Shown: positions 9,841 to 18,309 of the stretch, in pieces
Layout of the letters: each line of letters starts with the position of its first letter
How positions within the stretch are numbered: the stretch's first letter is position 1
Assembly (NCBI RefSeq): GCF_029392675.1
Contig: NZ_CP113941.1
Coordinates: 1,655,001 to 1,719,000 of the forward strand
DNA length: 64,000 nucleotides
Direction of reading: 5' to 3'
From: Lactobacillus sp. ESL0684
GTDB taxonomy: Bacteria > Bacillota > Bacilli > Lactobacillales > Lactobacillaceae
Program-made: the position numbers and the translations under genes
Notes under the pieces: generated by a model
What the model saw: the letters and a program-made list of their open reading frames with translations, nothing else
What the model was told of the DNA's origin: nothing
The model's database searches: none

Positions 9841-10602
9841 TTATAGTGTTGAATACCGTACCAAATTAAGCTGCTTATTCGATACCATTTCTCTAACCTT
9901 TGGATTACACAAAAAATCCACTTCCTGAGTTCTCGGAATAGTCAAACTAGACTGACTAATAATGCTTTGATCTAAAAATCCAGGATGACAAACCATCATA
10001 GGAATATTGTCTTTTTCACTTTTAGCCGCAAACTCGATCACCTTATTAAAAGTTTGGTATGGATCATAGCCATCTTGCATACTATCCATAAAAGTAGTAA
10101 TTGTATATTTTTCTTTAAACAATACTGGATCCAAATTTAAATCAAACGGTAACAGCGGTAAGTCATGATTATTAGCCACTATTTCTAAGCCCTTTAATAA
10201 ATTAGCGCTATATACAGCATGTGCCTCAAAATAATCAGGTTTTTTGCCAACTATTTTTAAAAAGTACTGATATTGTGCCTCAATTTCAAGTACGACCTCA
10301 TTTAAATCAACTAAATCTGTTTTAGCTTGGCGATATACCTTGGAGCTTTTAAAGAAGCCATCACTTGTGACTAAACTAGGGATTTTATCCGGTGCAGTTA
10401 GCGGCTTACCTGCACAAATCACTGTGTGCATACCAATATCAAGGTCTAGTCCCTTTAACAAGTCTAAGCCGTGCTGCGTATCTGGCATATTGACCATTAC
10501 GCCAACATTATTGATTATGCCATGCCTGATCGACTCATAAATGCCATAATTAACCCCTTTAGAATATCCTAAGTCATCTGCCCTAATAATTAAATTACGC
10601 AT
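9841..10602 (-). CDS. ChbG/YdjC-family carbohydrate deacetylase
   Basis: Cytoplasmic metal-dependent deacetylase of the YdjC/ChbG family, which in E. coli removes an acetyl group from imported chitobiose-phosphate. The family starts with the metal-binding IIRADDLGYSKG. Further ligands are likely H of DIGMHTV, H of EAHAVYS and H of MMVCHPGF. The 253-residue length is normal. It begins one base after the PTS IIBC gene, so its substrate is probably the sugar-phosphate delivered by that PTS, either an acetylated sugar or another deoxy/acetyl glycoside. Confidence 0.88.
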   Translation of the reverse strand: MRNLIIRADDLGYSKGVNYGIYESIRHGIINNVGVMVNMPDTQHGLDLLKGLDLDIGMHTVICAGKPLTAPDKIPSLVTSDGFFKSSKVYRQAKTDLVDLNEVVLEIEAQYQYFLKIVGKKPDYFEAHAVYSANLLKGLEIVANNHDLPLLPFDLNLDPVLFKEKYTITTFMDSMQDGYDPYQTFNKVIEFAAKSEKDNIPMMVCHPGFLDQSIISQSSLTIPRTQEVDFLCNPKVREMVSNKQLNLVRYSTL

Positions 10603-12015
10603 TTATTTTACCTCACTACCTTTTGGCACAACGCCGATTAGATAAGTTGCAAGTGCTGCTACTAGAAAAGCAATTACCCCACTAATAACTCCATTAATGA
10701 AATTAGCGGTTGAACCACCAACATAACAACTTAAGCTCATAAAATTAGCTACTGGCACTACAACATATGCACTAACATGGGTAATCGCAGCATAAATTCC
10801 GCCGATAAAGCCACCAATCATCATACCTAAGAATGGTCTGCGATACTTAATTGCCAATCCATATAAAGCTGGTTCGGTTACTCCACCAATTATATTGGCC
10901 ACAAAATAGCTAAAGGCTAAGGACTTTTCTTTTTTATCTTTTAACCGTAAGCTTGCACCCAGACTCATTCCCGCAACAGCAAAACTAGCAGCGATTGAAC
11001 CAAGTAAAATGAAATTATCGTGACCAGTTTGAGCAACAATCGTAATCATGGCACTAATCATCACTAAGTGCATACCTGTCATGACTAAAATTTCCCAGAA
11101 GGCACCAATCAGCCCAACACCAATAATCGCTGCTAAGCCACCCATTTGACCAAATGAAATAATTCCTTTAGAAACATATTCTCCTAAAAAACCGCCTAAA
11201 GGCCCTAAAACACATAAAGAAAGCGGCAGCATAATTGCAATAGTTAAAGTTGGGGCAAAGATTGTTCGCAAGGATGCCGTTATATGCTTATTAAAGAAGC
11301 GTTCAACATACGACATTATCCAAACTGACAATAGAATTGGTACTACACTGCTAGCATAATTCGTTAAATGCATTGGTATACCATAAACTGTAAATGGTTT
11401 TCCAGCACTAACAATCTTAACTAACTCGGGATCCAGCATAATTGCCCCTAAGAATATCCCCAAAATCGGTGAAGTACCGAATTGTTTGGCAGAAGTATAG
11501 CCAATTGCAATTGGCAGAAAGTAAAATCCAGCATCACCAACAAAACTAAATAAACGATATAGATCACTGTGAACGGAAAGCACATTGAGCATCGTCGGTC
11601 CCAAAACCGCAACCAACATTTTAAACATTGAAGCCGCAATCAGCATTGGAATTAATGGGGTTAAACTACCTGCAATTTTGTTTAGAACAGTATTTCCAAT
11701 ATCTTTCCAAGTTTTTTTGATTTTAACTTGATCAATCTGTTTTTCTATCGGTGCTGATTGGCTCAAGTTTCCTACACTTACCACTGCATCGTAAACTTCA
11801 TTAACAGTTTGACCAATAATAATTTGATATTGGCCGCCAGAACGAGCTACTCCCAATACTTCAGTTAGCTTCTTTAATTCGTCATCTTTAGGAATGCTCA
11901 TATCCTTCAAATTAAAACGTAAACGGGTCATACAATGTGTAACATTTACGACATTACTTGAGCCCCCAATTAGTTCAATAATTTGTTGTGCAAGATTATT
12001 ATAATTTTTACTCAT
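10603..12015 (-). CDS. PTS transporter subunit IIBC, glucose/beta-glucoside superfamily
   Basis: Membrane permease with an N-terminal IIB domain (phospho-cysteine C28 in VTHCMTRLRF) and a IIC domain with about ten membrane segments from residue 105 to 465. It has no IIA domain; the separate IIA protein at 12887-13378 fits as the phosphate donor. The genes are nearly contiguous with the antiterminator and the deacetylase. The sugar may carry an N-acetyl group, judging by the deacetylase, but this is inference. Confidence 0.9.
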   Translation of the reverse strand: MSKNYNNLAQQIIELIGGSSNVVNVTHCMTRLRFNLKDMSIPKDDELKKLTEVLGVARSGGQYQIIIGQTVNEVYDAVVSVGNLSQSAPIEKQIDQVKIKKTWKDIGNTVLNKIAGSLTPLIPMLIAASMFKMLVAVLGPTMLNVLSVHSDLYRLFSFVGDAGFYFLPIAIGYTSAKQFGTSPILGIFLGAIMLDPELVKIVSAGKPFTVYGIPMHLTNYASSVVPILLSVWIMSYVERFFNKHITASLRTIFAPTLTIAIMLPLSLCVLGPLGGFLGEYVSKGIISFGQMGGLAAIIGVGLIGAFWEILVMTGMHLVMISAMITIVAQTGHDNFILLGSIAASFAVAGMSLGASLRLKDKKEKSLAFSYFVANIIGGVTEPALYGLAIKYRRPFLGMMIGGFIGGIYAAITHVSAYVVVPVANFMSLSCYVGGSTANFINGVISGVIAFLVAALATYLIGVVPKGSEVK

Positions 12016-12861
12016 CTATTTCCCCTCATTATTAATGGTCTGTGTAACTATTCTTTGAACATATATCATCAAGTAAAATAACTCATCATTCGTACTAGTT
12101 GTTCCCAACTTTTGATCGATCTGATTAACAATATTAACCGTACATTGGTAAACCTTAGGATAATTTTGTTTAATACTTTTCCTAACAAATTTACTAGAGC
12201 CGTCACTAATTTGCTCATCATGCTCGACCCGTTTTAAGTAATACCTTAAGTGAGTTGCAAAACGATTGAAAATAAACGCATTCCGATCTATTTTTAGATT
12301 AAATTCTTTTTCAATTTCTTTAATTGTTAACTCGACAATATAATCAAAATTGTTTTCACTAGATTGCTGGCTTGTAAGCAATTGAGAATTAATAAAATGC
12401 ATTGCAATTGCAATAACCTCTTCTTGAGGCAGCTGGATATTTAGCTGCTGCTTAATTTCCTGGACTGCTATTTCACCTACCCGATATTCATCAGGATAAA
12501 AAGTCTTGACCTCATAAGTGAACGGATAGTCTATCTCGAGCCCTTTTTGCATCCGTTCTATCGCAAAATTAAGATGATCAGCTAAACTAAACATAATATT
12601 TTGGTTAAGATCATGTTGAAGAATCACTTGGGCTTGCTTCACAATTTTTGCACTGACTTGCAGAATATCATCCGGAATTTCTTTAATTAACTTAAAGTTA
12701 CTCGTATCAACTCGATAAAAAGTCATTTCTATTTTAGTCAAGTCAGTTAATTCATACGGTACTTTAGGAAAACCAATCCCTTTACCAAAAGCAATCAATT
12801 CATCCTGATTATCATCTAGACAAATTGCTACATTATTATTAATCTTTTTGATAACTTGCAT
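12016..12861 (-). CDS. BglG/LicT-family transcription antiterminator
   Basis: RNA-binding regulator with an N-terminal CAT domain (1-55, [11 protein letters not shown]) and two PRD domains (about 70-165 and 175-281) whose histidines are phosphorylated by the PTS. The active dimer binds a RAT hairpin and stops the overlapping terminator from forming. Such a RAT/terminator pair is visible upstream of this operon at 13396-13469, so it very likely controls its own operon. Placed between IIA and IIBC, it is part of one transcript. Confidence 0.93.
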   Translation of the reverse strand: MQVIKKINNNVAICLDDNQDELIAFGKGIGFPKVPYELTDLTKIEMTFYRVDTSNFKLIKEIPDDILQVSAKIVKQAQVILQHDLNQNIMFSLADHLNFAIERMQKGLEIDYPFTYEVKTFYPDEYRVGEIAVQEIKQQLNIQLPQEEVIAIAMHFINSQLLTSQQSSENNFDYIVELTIKEIEKEFNLKIDRNAFIFNRFATHLRYYLKRVEHDEQISDGSSKFVRKSIKQNYPKVYQCTVNIVNQIDQKLGTTSTNDELFYLMIYVQRIVTQTINNEGK

Positions 12862-12886
12862 TAAACAAGCCTCTCTTTTAAATAAA

Positions 12887-13378
12887 TTACTGTGTCACTA
12901 ATAAATCATTACTTTTTACCTTACTGCCGTACTCTTCAGCCAGTTGCCATTGCTGATGGTCCGAACTAAGTTTCGTAAAAATAACCATAGTAGTTAAGTT
13001 CGCTTGCTTTGACTCCAAAACCTCTCGATCAAGCTCGATGACTGCTTGACCTTGAGTAACAGAATCACCCTCATTAACCAAAGCTGTAAAGCCCTGACCT
13101 TTTAAATTAACTGTATCAATTCCAATATGCAGTAAAACTTCATCTTGATCATCAGTAACCAAGCCTACAGCATGTTTAGATTCGGGTAAAGAAACTATTT
13201 TAGCAGACACAGGCGCATAAATTTTAGTGGTTTTGCTGTCAGGAATAATCGCGAAGCCGTCTCCCATTAATTTTTGTGAAAATACCGGATCAGGAACTTC
13301 TGTCAGGTTAATTAATTTACCCGTAAGTGGTGCAGTTACTGTAAATTCATGAGTTTTCTTTTTAAATAAATTAAACAA
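12887..13378 (-). CDS. PTS IIA component, glucose (Crr) family
   Basis: Soluble phosphocarrier of 163 residues. The active histidine is H84 in [14 protein letters not shown], with the helper histidine H69 in SKHAVG. It is the first gene of the operon and supplies phosphate to the IIBC protein encoded two genes downstream, which lacks a IIA domain. It may also phosphorylate PRD histidines of the antiterminator. The start follows an AGGAGGAT site in the leader. Confidence 0.92.
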   Translation of the reverse strand: MFNLFKKKTHEFTVTAPLTGKLINLTEVPDPVFSQKLMGDGFAIIPDSKTTKIYAPVSAKIVSLPESKHAVGLVTDDQDEVLLHIGIDTVNLKGQGFTALVNEGDSVTQGQAVIELDREVLESKQANLTTMVIFTKLSSDHQQWQLAEEYGSKVKSNDLLVTQ

Positions 13379-13395
13379 AATATCCTCCGTAAAAC

Positions 13396-13469
13396 AAAAA
13401 AACTCTTCGAAACATTACTATTAGTCAAAAAAGATTAACTAATGGTAATGCCTCAAAGAGTAACAATCC
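13396..13469 (-). promoter_or_regulatory. RAT antiterminator site with overlapping terminator
   Basis: Reading the minus strand from 13469, GGATTGTTACT followed by a GGCATTACC arm matches the known LicT/BglG ribonucleic antiterminator shape. It shares bases with a long terminator hairpin: ACTCTTTGAGGCATTAC pairs with GTAATGTTTCGAAGAGT, then a T-run at about 13401-13395. Binding of the antiterminator encoded by the second gene would block the terminator and allow expression when sugar is present. Confidence 0.88.
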
Positions 13470-13485
13470 ATTTTTTAATAAAATT

Positions 13486-13523
13486 AGTTTATCATTGTTC
13501 TATTTTTTATGCAACCGGTTTAA
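13486..13523 (-). promoter_or_regulatory. Sigma-A promoter with overlapping cre-like site for the IIA operon
   Basis: On the minus strand, -35 TTGCAT (13514-13509) and -10 TAAACT (13491-13486) are separated by exactly 17 bases. The sequence TTAAACCGGTTGCA (13523-13510) matches the CcpA cre consensus at most positions and overlaps the -35, so glucose repression by roadblock is likely. Confidence 0.7.
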
Positions 13524-13536
13524 AAAAGCAAATCTA

Positions 13537-14100
13537 CTATTCTAAATTTGCATGCCGCGCAAACATCGTCTCATCAGTTTCACCTGTTAAGTCCATTAAC
13601 TCCATAACTAATGCATCATAAGTTAACCAGCTAAGCTGCTCAAACAGGGTCCCCATTGGCTGCTCTGAATTAGCAGTATCAGTATCTGCTGACTCGTTCT
13701 TAGGAGTACCACCGGGGATTTCAATCATGCAATCTGCGATCTGTCCAATTTCTGAGTCTGGATAAATCGTTAATAATGCCACTTGGGCACCAATCTGCTT
13801 AGCTTTTTTGGCATTAATCACTAAACTGCTGGTACTTCCTGAACCAGAACCAATTAGTAACAAATCACCCGACTGAATTGCTGGCGTAGTAGTTTCACCT
13901 ACAAAATAAACGATCAGTCCCAATTGCATTAACCGATTAGCAAAACCTCGCGCCGCAAAACCAGAGCGACCTGCACCTGCAATAAAAATTCTTTGAGCTT
14001 GATAGATCAACTTAGCGGTTGCCTCTATCTGAGCTGCATCAATTTGCTTACCATATTTACTAATTTCTGCCACAATAATTGGTAATTTTGCTGTTTTCAT
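13537..14100 (-). CDS. hxlB: 6-phospho-3-hexuloisomerase
   Basis: SIS-domain isomerase converting D-arabino-3-hexulose 6-phosphate to fructose 6-phosphate, the second enzyme of the ribulose monophosphate pathway. The SIS core FIAGAGRSGF and GSGSGSTSSL are present, and the C-terminal FEQLSWLTYDALV helix is typical. The true start is the ATG at 14100 (MKTAKLP), one base after the hxlA stop and preceded by AAAGGA inside hxlA; a longer reading frame that runs into hxlA is not credible. Coupled translation with hxlA is likely. Confidence 0.92.
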   Translation of the reverse strand: MKTAKLPIIVAEISKYGKQIDAAQIEATAKLIYQAQRIFIAGAGRSGFAARGFANRLMQLGLIVYFVGETTTPAIQSGDLLLIGSGSGSTSSLVINAKKAKQIGAQVALLTIYPDSEIGQIADCMIEIPGGTPKNESADTDTANSEQPMGTLFEQLSWLTYDALVMELMDLTGETDETMFARHANLE

Positions 14101-14101
14101 A

Positions 14102-14731
14102 TTATTGATGAATCCTTTGTGATATTTCTTTGGCTGCTGCCACTGGATCAGCTGCATGGTTAATGCCACCACCCACAATGATAATGTCAGCACCAGCTGC
14201 AACATACTGATCAACAGTCGCTGGCTTAATGCCACCAGCTACCGAAATTAACATGTCACCACTGACAGCTTTAACTTCTTTAAGCGCGTTTAGCGGAGTT
14301 CCGCCAGCTGCTTGTTCATCAACGCCAACATGCACACTGATGCTGTCAACACCAAGACGCTTTAATTCTGCTACTCGCCTAGTTAAATCATGGGCATTAA
14401 TCGTATCAACGAAGACCTTTTTATTATTTTTGGCAGCAGTTTGAGCACACGCCTTAATCGTCAAATCATCGGTAATTGAGACAACCGTACAATAATCTGC
14501 TCCCGCGTCAAAGGTTAATTGAGCTTCATAATCACCTGCATCTGCAATCTTAGTATCAGCTAAAATTTCCTTTTCTGGGAATCTTTTCCTAAATTCACGT
14601 ACGGCATGCATCCCTTCGTCAATAATAAATGGAGAACCAATTTCAAAGATATCTACATAATCCCTGACCTTTTCACCCAAAGCCAATGCATCAGCTAAGC
14701 TAATGTCATCAAGTGCCAATTGTAATTTCAT
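14102..14731 (-). CDS. hxlA: 3-hexulose-6-phosphate synthase
   Basis: TIM-barrel aldolase of the orotidine decarboxylase/KGPDC superfamily that condenses formaldehyde with ribulose 5-phosphate, or runs in reverse. Key motifs are the N-terminal LQLALD, the DTKIADAG metal/substrate motif near 60-67, and the phosphate-binding ISVAGGI and IIIVGGGI loops. The 209-residue length is typical. It leads the hxlAB operon and faces a DeoR regulator. In lactobacilli lacking formaldehyde metabolism, the reverse reaction to make ribulose 5-phosphate from fructose 6-phosphate is a reasonable alternative role. Confidence 0.92.
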   Translation of the reverse strand: MKLQLALDDISLADALALGEKVRDYVDIFEIGSPFIIDEGMHAVREFRKRFPEKEILADTKIADAGDYEAQLTFDAGADYCTVVSITDDLTIKACAQTAAKNNKKVFVDTINAHDLTRRVAELKRLGVDSISVHVGVDEQAAGGTPLNALKEVKAVSGDMLISVAGGIKPATVDQYVAAGADIIIVGGGINHAADPVAAAKEISQRIHQ

Positions 14732-14785
14732 CTGTTATCCTCCTTGGTTTTCTAAATCGCTTACAACAAAATAATACCATTTTTA

Positions 14786-14818
14786 TGTATATTTGCAACT
14801 TTTATTTGTAAAAATACA
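14786..14818. promoter_or_regulatory. Candidate DeoR operator between hxlA and the regulator
   Basis: An inverted repeat TGTATATTT (14786-14794) and AAAAATACA (14810-14818) sits midway in the 164-base divergent control region. It is the only clear dyad there, placed to cover the hxlA promoter. Binding by the adjacent DeoR protein is inferred. Confidence 0.5.
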
Positions 14819-14895
14819 CATTTTAGGACAAAAATTGCATATTATCCTCCAATTAGTTAAGATAATTCTTAGTAGCGTAGGGCTTGAGGAGAATC

Positions 14896-15663
14896 ATGAT
14901 GGCAAACAAATCACTAGACCGGCAGAATAAGTTGGTACAATACATTTCGGAAAATGGCACAGTTAAAATTAGTACCTTAGCTAAAATATTCTCAGTTTCT
15001 AGAGAAACTATTAGAAGAGATATTCTGCAACTTGAAAAAGACGGAAAAATCACTAAATGGTTTGGCACCGTAATGCCAGTTAATGACTTTAATATTCCAG
15101 CTGTTGAACAGCGCATGACTGTCAACCAAAGTCAAAAAGTGGCTATTTGCAACAAAGCACTAGAATATATGCCAAAATCAGCAGTTATTTTCATTGATGC
15201 GGGCAGTACGCTACTGTGGCTTGCAAAAGCCTTAAAGAACAAAAGTGGTTATACTATTCTTACTTCATCAATCCCCGTCATCAATGAACTTGCTGCTAGC
15301 AAAAATCGGATTATTATTCTAGGCGGAGTTATTGATCCTGCTACGATGTCGGTCATGGGCACACAAACATTAGAGTTTCTCAATACCATTAAAATCGACA
15401 CTGCCTTTTTAGGGACTTCCGGCTTTGCCAAACATCAGGGTCCAACCGGTAACAGCTTTAACGATGGCGAAATCAAGCAAAAGATAATGCAAAATAGTCA
15501 AACGAAGATTGTTTTAGCAGATAGTTCTAAAGCTGTTTATACCTCGTTAAGTCAATACTCATCTTGGGATAAAATCGACTTGCTAATTACCGATAATAAT
15601 CTCCCTGCAAAAACATTAGAAGACTTGCAACAAAAAGTAACGGTTATTCGTAGTAAAGCTTAA
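14896..15663 (+). CDS. DeoR-family transcriptional regulator
   Basis: Sugar-phosphate-responsive repressor. The N-terminal winged helix contains VKISTLAKIFSVSRETIRRD; the sensor domain contains the phosphosugar-binding DAGSTLLWLA and the conserved ADSSKAVYTS near the C-terminus. AGGAG precedes two adjacent ATG codons at 14896 and 14899; spacing slightly favours the second. It is transcribed away from hxlAB and is the obvious candidate for their local repressor, with fructose 6-phosphate or a similar sugar phosphate as inducer. Confidence 0.9.
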   Translation: MMANKSLDRQNKLVQYISENGTVKISTLAKIFSVSRETIRRDILQLEKDGKITKWFGTVMPVNDFNIPAVEQRMTVNQSQKVAICNKALEYMPKSAVIFIDAGSTLLWLAKALKNKSGYTILTSSIPVINELAASKNRIIILGGVIDPATMSVMGTQTLEFLNTIKIDTAFLGTSGFAKHQGPTGNSFNDGEIKQKIMQNSQTKIVLADSSKAVYTSLSQYSSWDKIDLLITDNNLPAKTLEDLQQKVTVIRSKA

Positions 15664-15679
15664 AATTGTTTTTTCGCAC

Positions 15680-15717
15680 AAAAAAGGCAAAATTCTCAAA
15701 TTGAATTTTGCCTTTTT
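15680..15717. terminator. Bidirectional terminator between deoR and the mannose-class PTS operon
   Basis: A long perfect stem AAAAGGCAAAATTC with its complement, seven-base loop, and A/T runs on both sides. It serves the converging deoR gene and the PTS operon. Confidence 0.9.
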
Positions 15718-15719
15718 AT

Positions 15720-16013
15720 CTATTTTTCTAAAGTTGCCATTTGCTTTTGGTAATCTGCAATAATTAACTTGACATTTTGCTTACCGCGATGTCGTCCATA
15801 GGCAATTATCAGTGCTCCAATAGCACCAATACCTGTCATAATCGTCCCGATAACGAATAGCCACGTGGTTTTTTGATAAAAATAGTAACCAAGAACAAAG
15901 CCAATAGCACCAATCGTCAAGAAAAACTGTAACCAATATTGCAAATTCTGCAACATCTTTTTTTGAAAACTTACTTCATCTTGATAACCTTTTGTCAGTT
16001 CTGCAGCAGTCAT
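15720..16013 (-). CDS. Small membrane protein at the end of the mannose-class PTS operon
   Basis: Not recognised as a named family. The 97 residues start at ATG 16013 and show an N-terminal amphipathic stretch, two adjacent membrane helices (about 28-47 and 52-70), then a basic cytoplasmic tail ending in a coiled-coil-like helix. It follows the IID gene by about 25 bases in the same direction and precedes a terminator, so it is the last gene of the PTS operon. A structural or regulatory role in the PTS complex is possible but unproven. Confidence 0.65.
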   Translation of the reverse strand: MTAAELTKGYQDEVSFQKKMLQNLQYWLQFFLTIGAIGFVLGYYFYQKTTWLFVIGTIMTGIGAIGALIIAYGRHRGKQNVKLIIADYQKQMATLEK

Positions 16014-16038
16014 CAACTTAACTTCTTTCTTAATAAAA

Positions 16039-16884
16039 TTAGTACTTCAAACCTGGGTTAAATACACCTAAGACTACCCCAACAAAGGCAACCCCGATTA
16101 AGATAATCATCGTCCAAATTGCTGAAACATGCTTCTTAGCCATTAACCACCAACAAAACAGTGTCACAATGACTGTCAATAGTCCTGGAAAGATCCCATC
16201 AAGCTGCTTCTGTAAATCCAAGAAAACTTTGCCAGTGCTATCCTTTAATTGTAAAGAAGTAGTAACGTTAACCCAAGTAGCTAACACACCACCAACAACC
16301 ATGCCACCGACAATGGCAATGGCGCGGCGAACAGCTTTACCTTGTTTACCAACTAAGAAGTTAACTGCTTGGTCACCCAGTTTATACCCACGGAAATACA
16401 AGAAGCGTTGACCAAAATAAGCAATTAAATCCCAAACGACAATGTAGAAGATTGCACCGACTGGTGAGCCGTTGCGTGACATCCCTAACGCAATTCCTAA
16501 CAAAATTGGAATCAAGGTACCATCAATTAATGAGTCACCAATACCAGCGATTGGACCCATTAGACCAGCACGCATGTCATTAATCGTTTGACCATCAATT
16601 CCAGTACCGTTGGCACGAGCTTCTTCCAGACTGGCAGTGGTCCCAACGATTACTGAACCAAGCATTGGGTTAGTATTAAAGAAAGCCGTATATGCTTGAA
16701 TATTATCTTTTTGTGCTTTGGCATCATTAGGATATAACTCTTTAATAACCGGCAACATTGAACACAGGTAGCCAAAAGTTTGCATATGCTCCTGTGAAAA
16801 ACAAGTTAAGGCACCCCAGAACCACAAGTTAAAAGATTTGCTTAAAGTCTTATGACTTAGCTTTTTTGTATCAGTATTTTCCAT
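16039..16884 (-). CDS. PTS mannose-class subunit IID
   Basis: Membrane component of a mannose/fructose/sorbose-class PTS. The 281 residues carry the IID family start FNLWFWGALTCFSQEHMQTFGY and the conserved loop GLMGPIAGIGDSLIDGTLIPI. C-terminal membrane segments lie near 185-205 and 233-275. Two bases separate it from the IIC gene upstream. It works with IIC to form the channel. Substrates of this class include mannose, glucosamine, fructose and amino sugars. Confidence 0.93.
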   Translation of the reverse strand: MENTDTKKLSHKTLSKSFNLWFWGALTCFSQEHMQTFGYLCSMLPVIKELYPNDAKAQKDNIQAYTAFFNTNPMLGSVIVGTTASLEEARANGTGIDGQTINDMRAGLMGPIAGIGDSLIDGTLIPILLGIALGMSRNGSPVGAIFYIVVWDLIAYFGQRFLYFRGYKLGDQAVNFLVGKQGKAVRRAIAIVGGMVVGGVLATWVNVTTSLQLKDSTGKVFLDLQKQLDGIFPGLLTVIVTLFCWWLMAKKHVSAIWTMIILIGVAFVGVVLGVFNPGLKY

Positions 16885-16886
16885 TA

Positions 16887-17759
16887 TTAAATGTCCTCCT
16901 CTTCTTCATCGTCATCTACTGGAACATCATTGGCCGCGGCAGTTTGCGCACCGGAGCCCGAATTGTCTGAACCTTTAGCCATTTCAATTTCGTACATAAT
17001 TACTGCAAACAGTAATGATATAACAGTAACTGCAACCAAGTTTAAGTGAAGTGAGGCTGCTAGCGTAAAACCAACTAAAAATGGAATAAAGTCTAAAGCC
17101 TTATTGATAATTTGCCGTAATAAAATCGCGATTCCGACACATGGTAACATAGCTCCAACCGTGAACAAGGTCTTCATTGGAATCCCGTCCATTGGCAGTG
17201 CCGTTCTCAAAGCAGTAACTGCTTGAGCACCGAAGTGAGTCATTAACATCGTTGGTAAGAATGAAAATACCAAGTGTGATAACCATGGCCAACCAAAGTT
17301 GACCCCGTAAAGATTATTTAACTTACCTTTTTCAATATCTTTCCAGCCAAAGGCTTGCCAAACCAAGTTTAGAAATGCTACTGCATAAAACAGCACTGAA
17401 CCTAACGTCCCTACTAATGTAGCCAACGATTTAGCCATATTAGCAGCGTTAGCTCCCATCGGATTTAAGCCACGTGATGAAATTGCCACCATTGCTAAAG
17501 GAATCCCAATATAAGAAATCGCCCGGACATCAGCTGCAACCGTACCACCTGGAGTAACTAGAGCAATATAAACTAATTGCGTGGCAACCCCACAAGCAAT
17601 TCCTAAAGGAATGTTTCCTAAGACGATCCCACAAACTAGTCCACCCACTAGTGGTCGACCAATTGTATAATTACCTACTGCTTGACCAGCCATACAGGAA
17701 TTTGAACACAAACATGCAAAAAAACCTAAAATGGCTGCTTGAAACCAACTAATTGTCAT
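16887..17759 (-). CDS. PTS mannose-class subunit IIC
   Basis: Polytopic membrane channel, 290 residues with about seven helices; glycine-rich loops such as GRPLVGGLVCGIVLGN are typical of IIC-man. The C-terminus ends in an acidic tail of aspartate and glutamate residues after a serine/alanine-rich linker, which is longer than the usual end. It sits third in the IIA-IIB-IIC-IID operon. The start ATG follows an AAGGAGAA site. Confidence 0.93.
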   Translation of the reverse strand: MTISWFQAAILGFFACLCSNSCMAGQAVGNYTIGRPLVGGLVCGIVLGNIPLGIACGVATQLVYIALVTPGGTVAADVRAISYIGIPLAMVAISSRGLNPMGANAANMAKSLATLVGTLGSVLFYAVAFLNLVWQAFGWKDIEKGKLNNLYGVNFGWPWLSHLVFSFLPTMLMTHFGAQAVTALRTALPMDGIPMKTLFTVGAMLPCVGIAILLRQIINKALDFIPFLVGFTLAASLHLNLVAVTVISLLFAVIMYEIEMAKGSDNSGSGAQTAAANDVPVDDDEEEEDI

Positions 17760-17787
17760 TTTCTTCTCCTTCTTTATAGAATTTTAT

Positions 17788-18291
17788 TTAATAACCAAAT
17801 TTTCCTTTAAACTTATCCCAATACCCCAATTGCTTGTCTGGCAACAAGGCAAAGTGGACTTTATAACCTTTTTGACTGATTGCTTCAAAGGCATCACCTT
17901 CTTCTTGCGTAAAGGACTGATTACTGCCTAGCTTAATTGCGCCATCGCGGTCATTTCCTGGTCCAACGATCAATTCTTTTTGATCACTAGGAACAAAATT
18001 AAGATCGACCAGAATATGTTTCATATCCAATGGATTCTTAGTAATCACAAAGTAGCGGGTTGCAGAATTTAAAACCTTATCCTGCACTTTTTCAAAATGA
18101 TCCATTGTCCAGACAAAGGTCTTTTTACCCTGATCTTCACCAGCCGATTTATAGGCTGATTTTAAAATTTGATTAGTCGCTGCCTTATCATTCACAGCAA
18201 TAATCCCGTCACATGGACGTTCCTTAGCCCAACGAGTCGTGATCAACCCGTGAATAATCCGATCATCAACTCTAATTAATGAAACTACCAT
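17788..18291 (-). CDS. PTS mannose-class subunit IIB
   Basis: Soluble phosphocarrier with the active histidine H14 in RVDDRIIHGLITTRW. The 167-residue length and C-terminal region match the IIB-Man/Sor family. It accepts phosphate from the separate IIA protein and passes it to the sugar as it moves through IIC/IID. IIA and IIB are separate polypeptides here, as in sorbose- or N-acetylgalactosamine-type systems, not fused as in ManX. Confidence 0.93.
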   Translation of the reverse strand: MVVSLIRVDDRIIHGLITTRWAKERPCDGIIAVNDKAATNQILKSAYKSAGEDQGKKTFVWTMDHFEKVQDKVLNSATRYFVITKNPLDMKHILVDLNFVPSDQKELIVGPGNDRDGAIKLGSNQSFTQEEGDAFEAISQKGYKVHFALLPDKQLGYWDKFKGKFGY

Positions 18292-18309
18292 TTTTCTTCC
18301 TCCTAAAAG

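Noticed and set aside
13537-14235. Longer hxlB start inside hxlA
   Set aside because: The extra residues have no SIS-family character, and a good ribosome site stands before ATG 14100.
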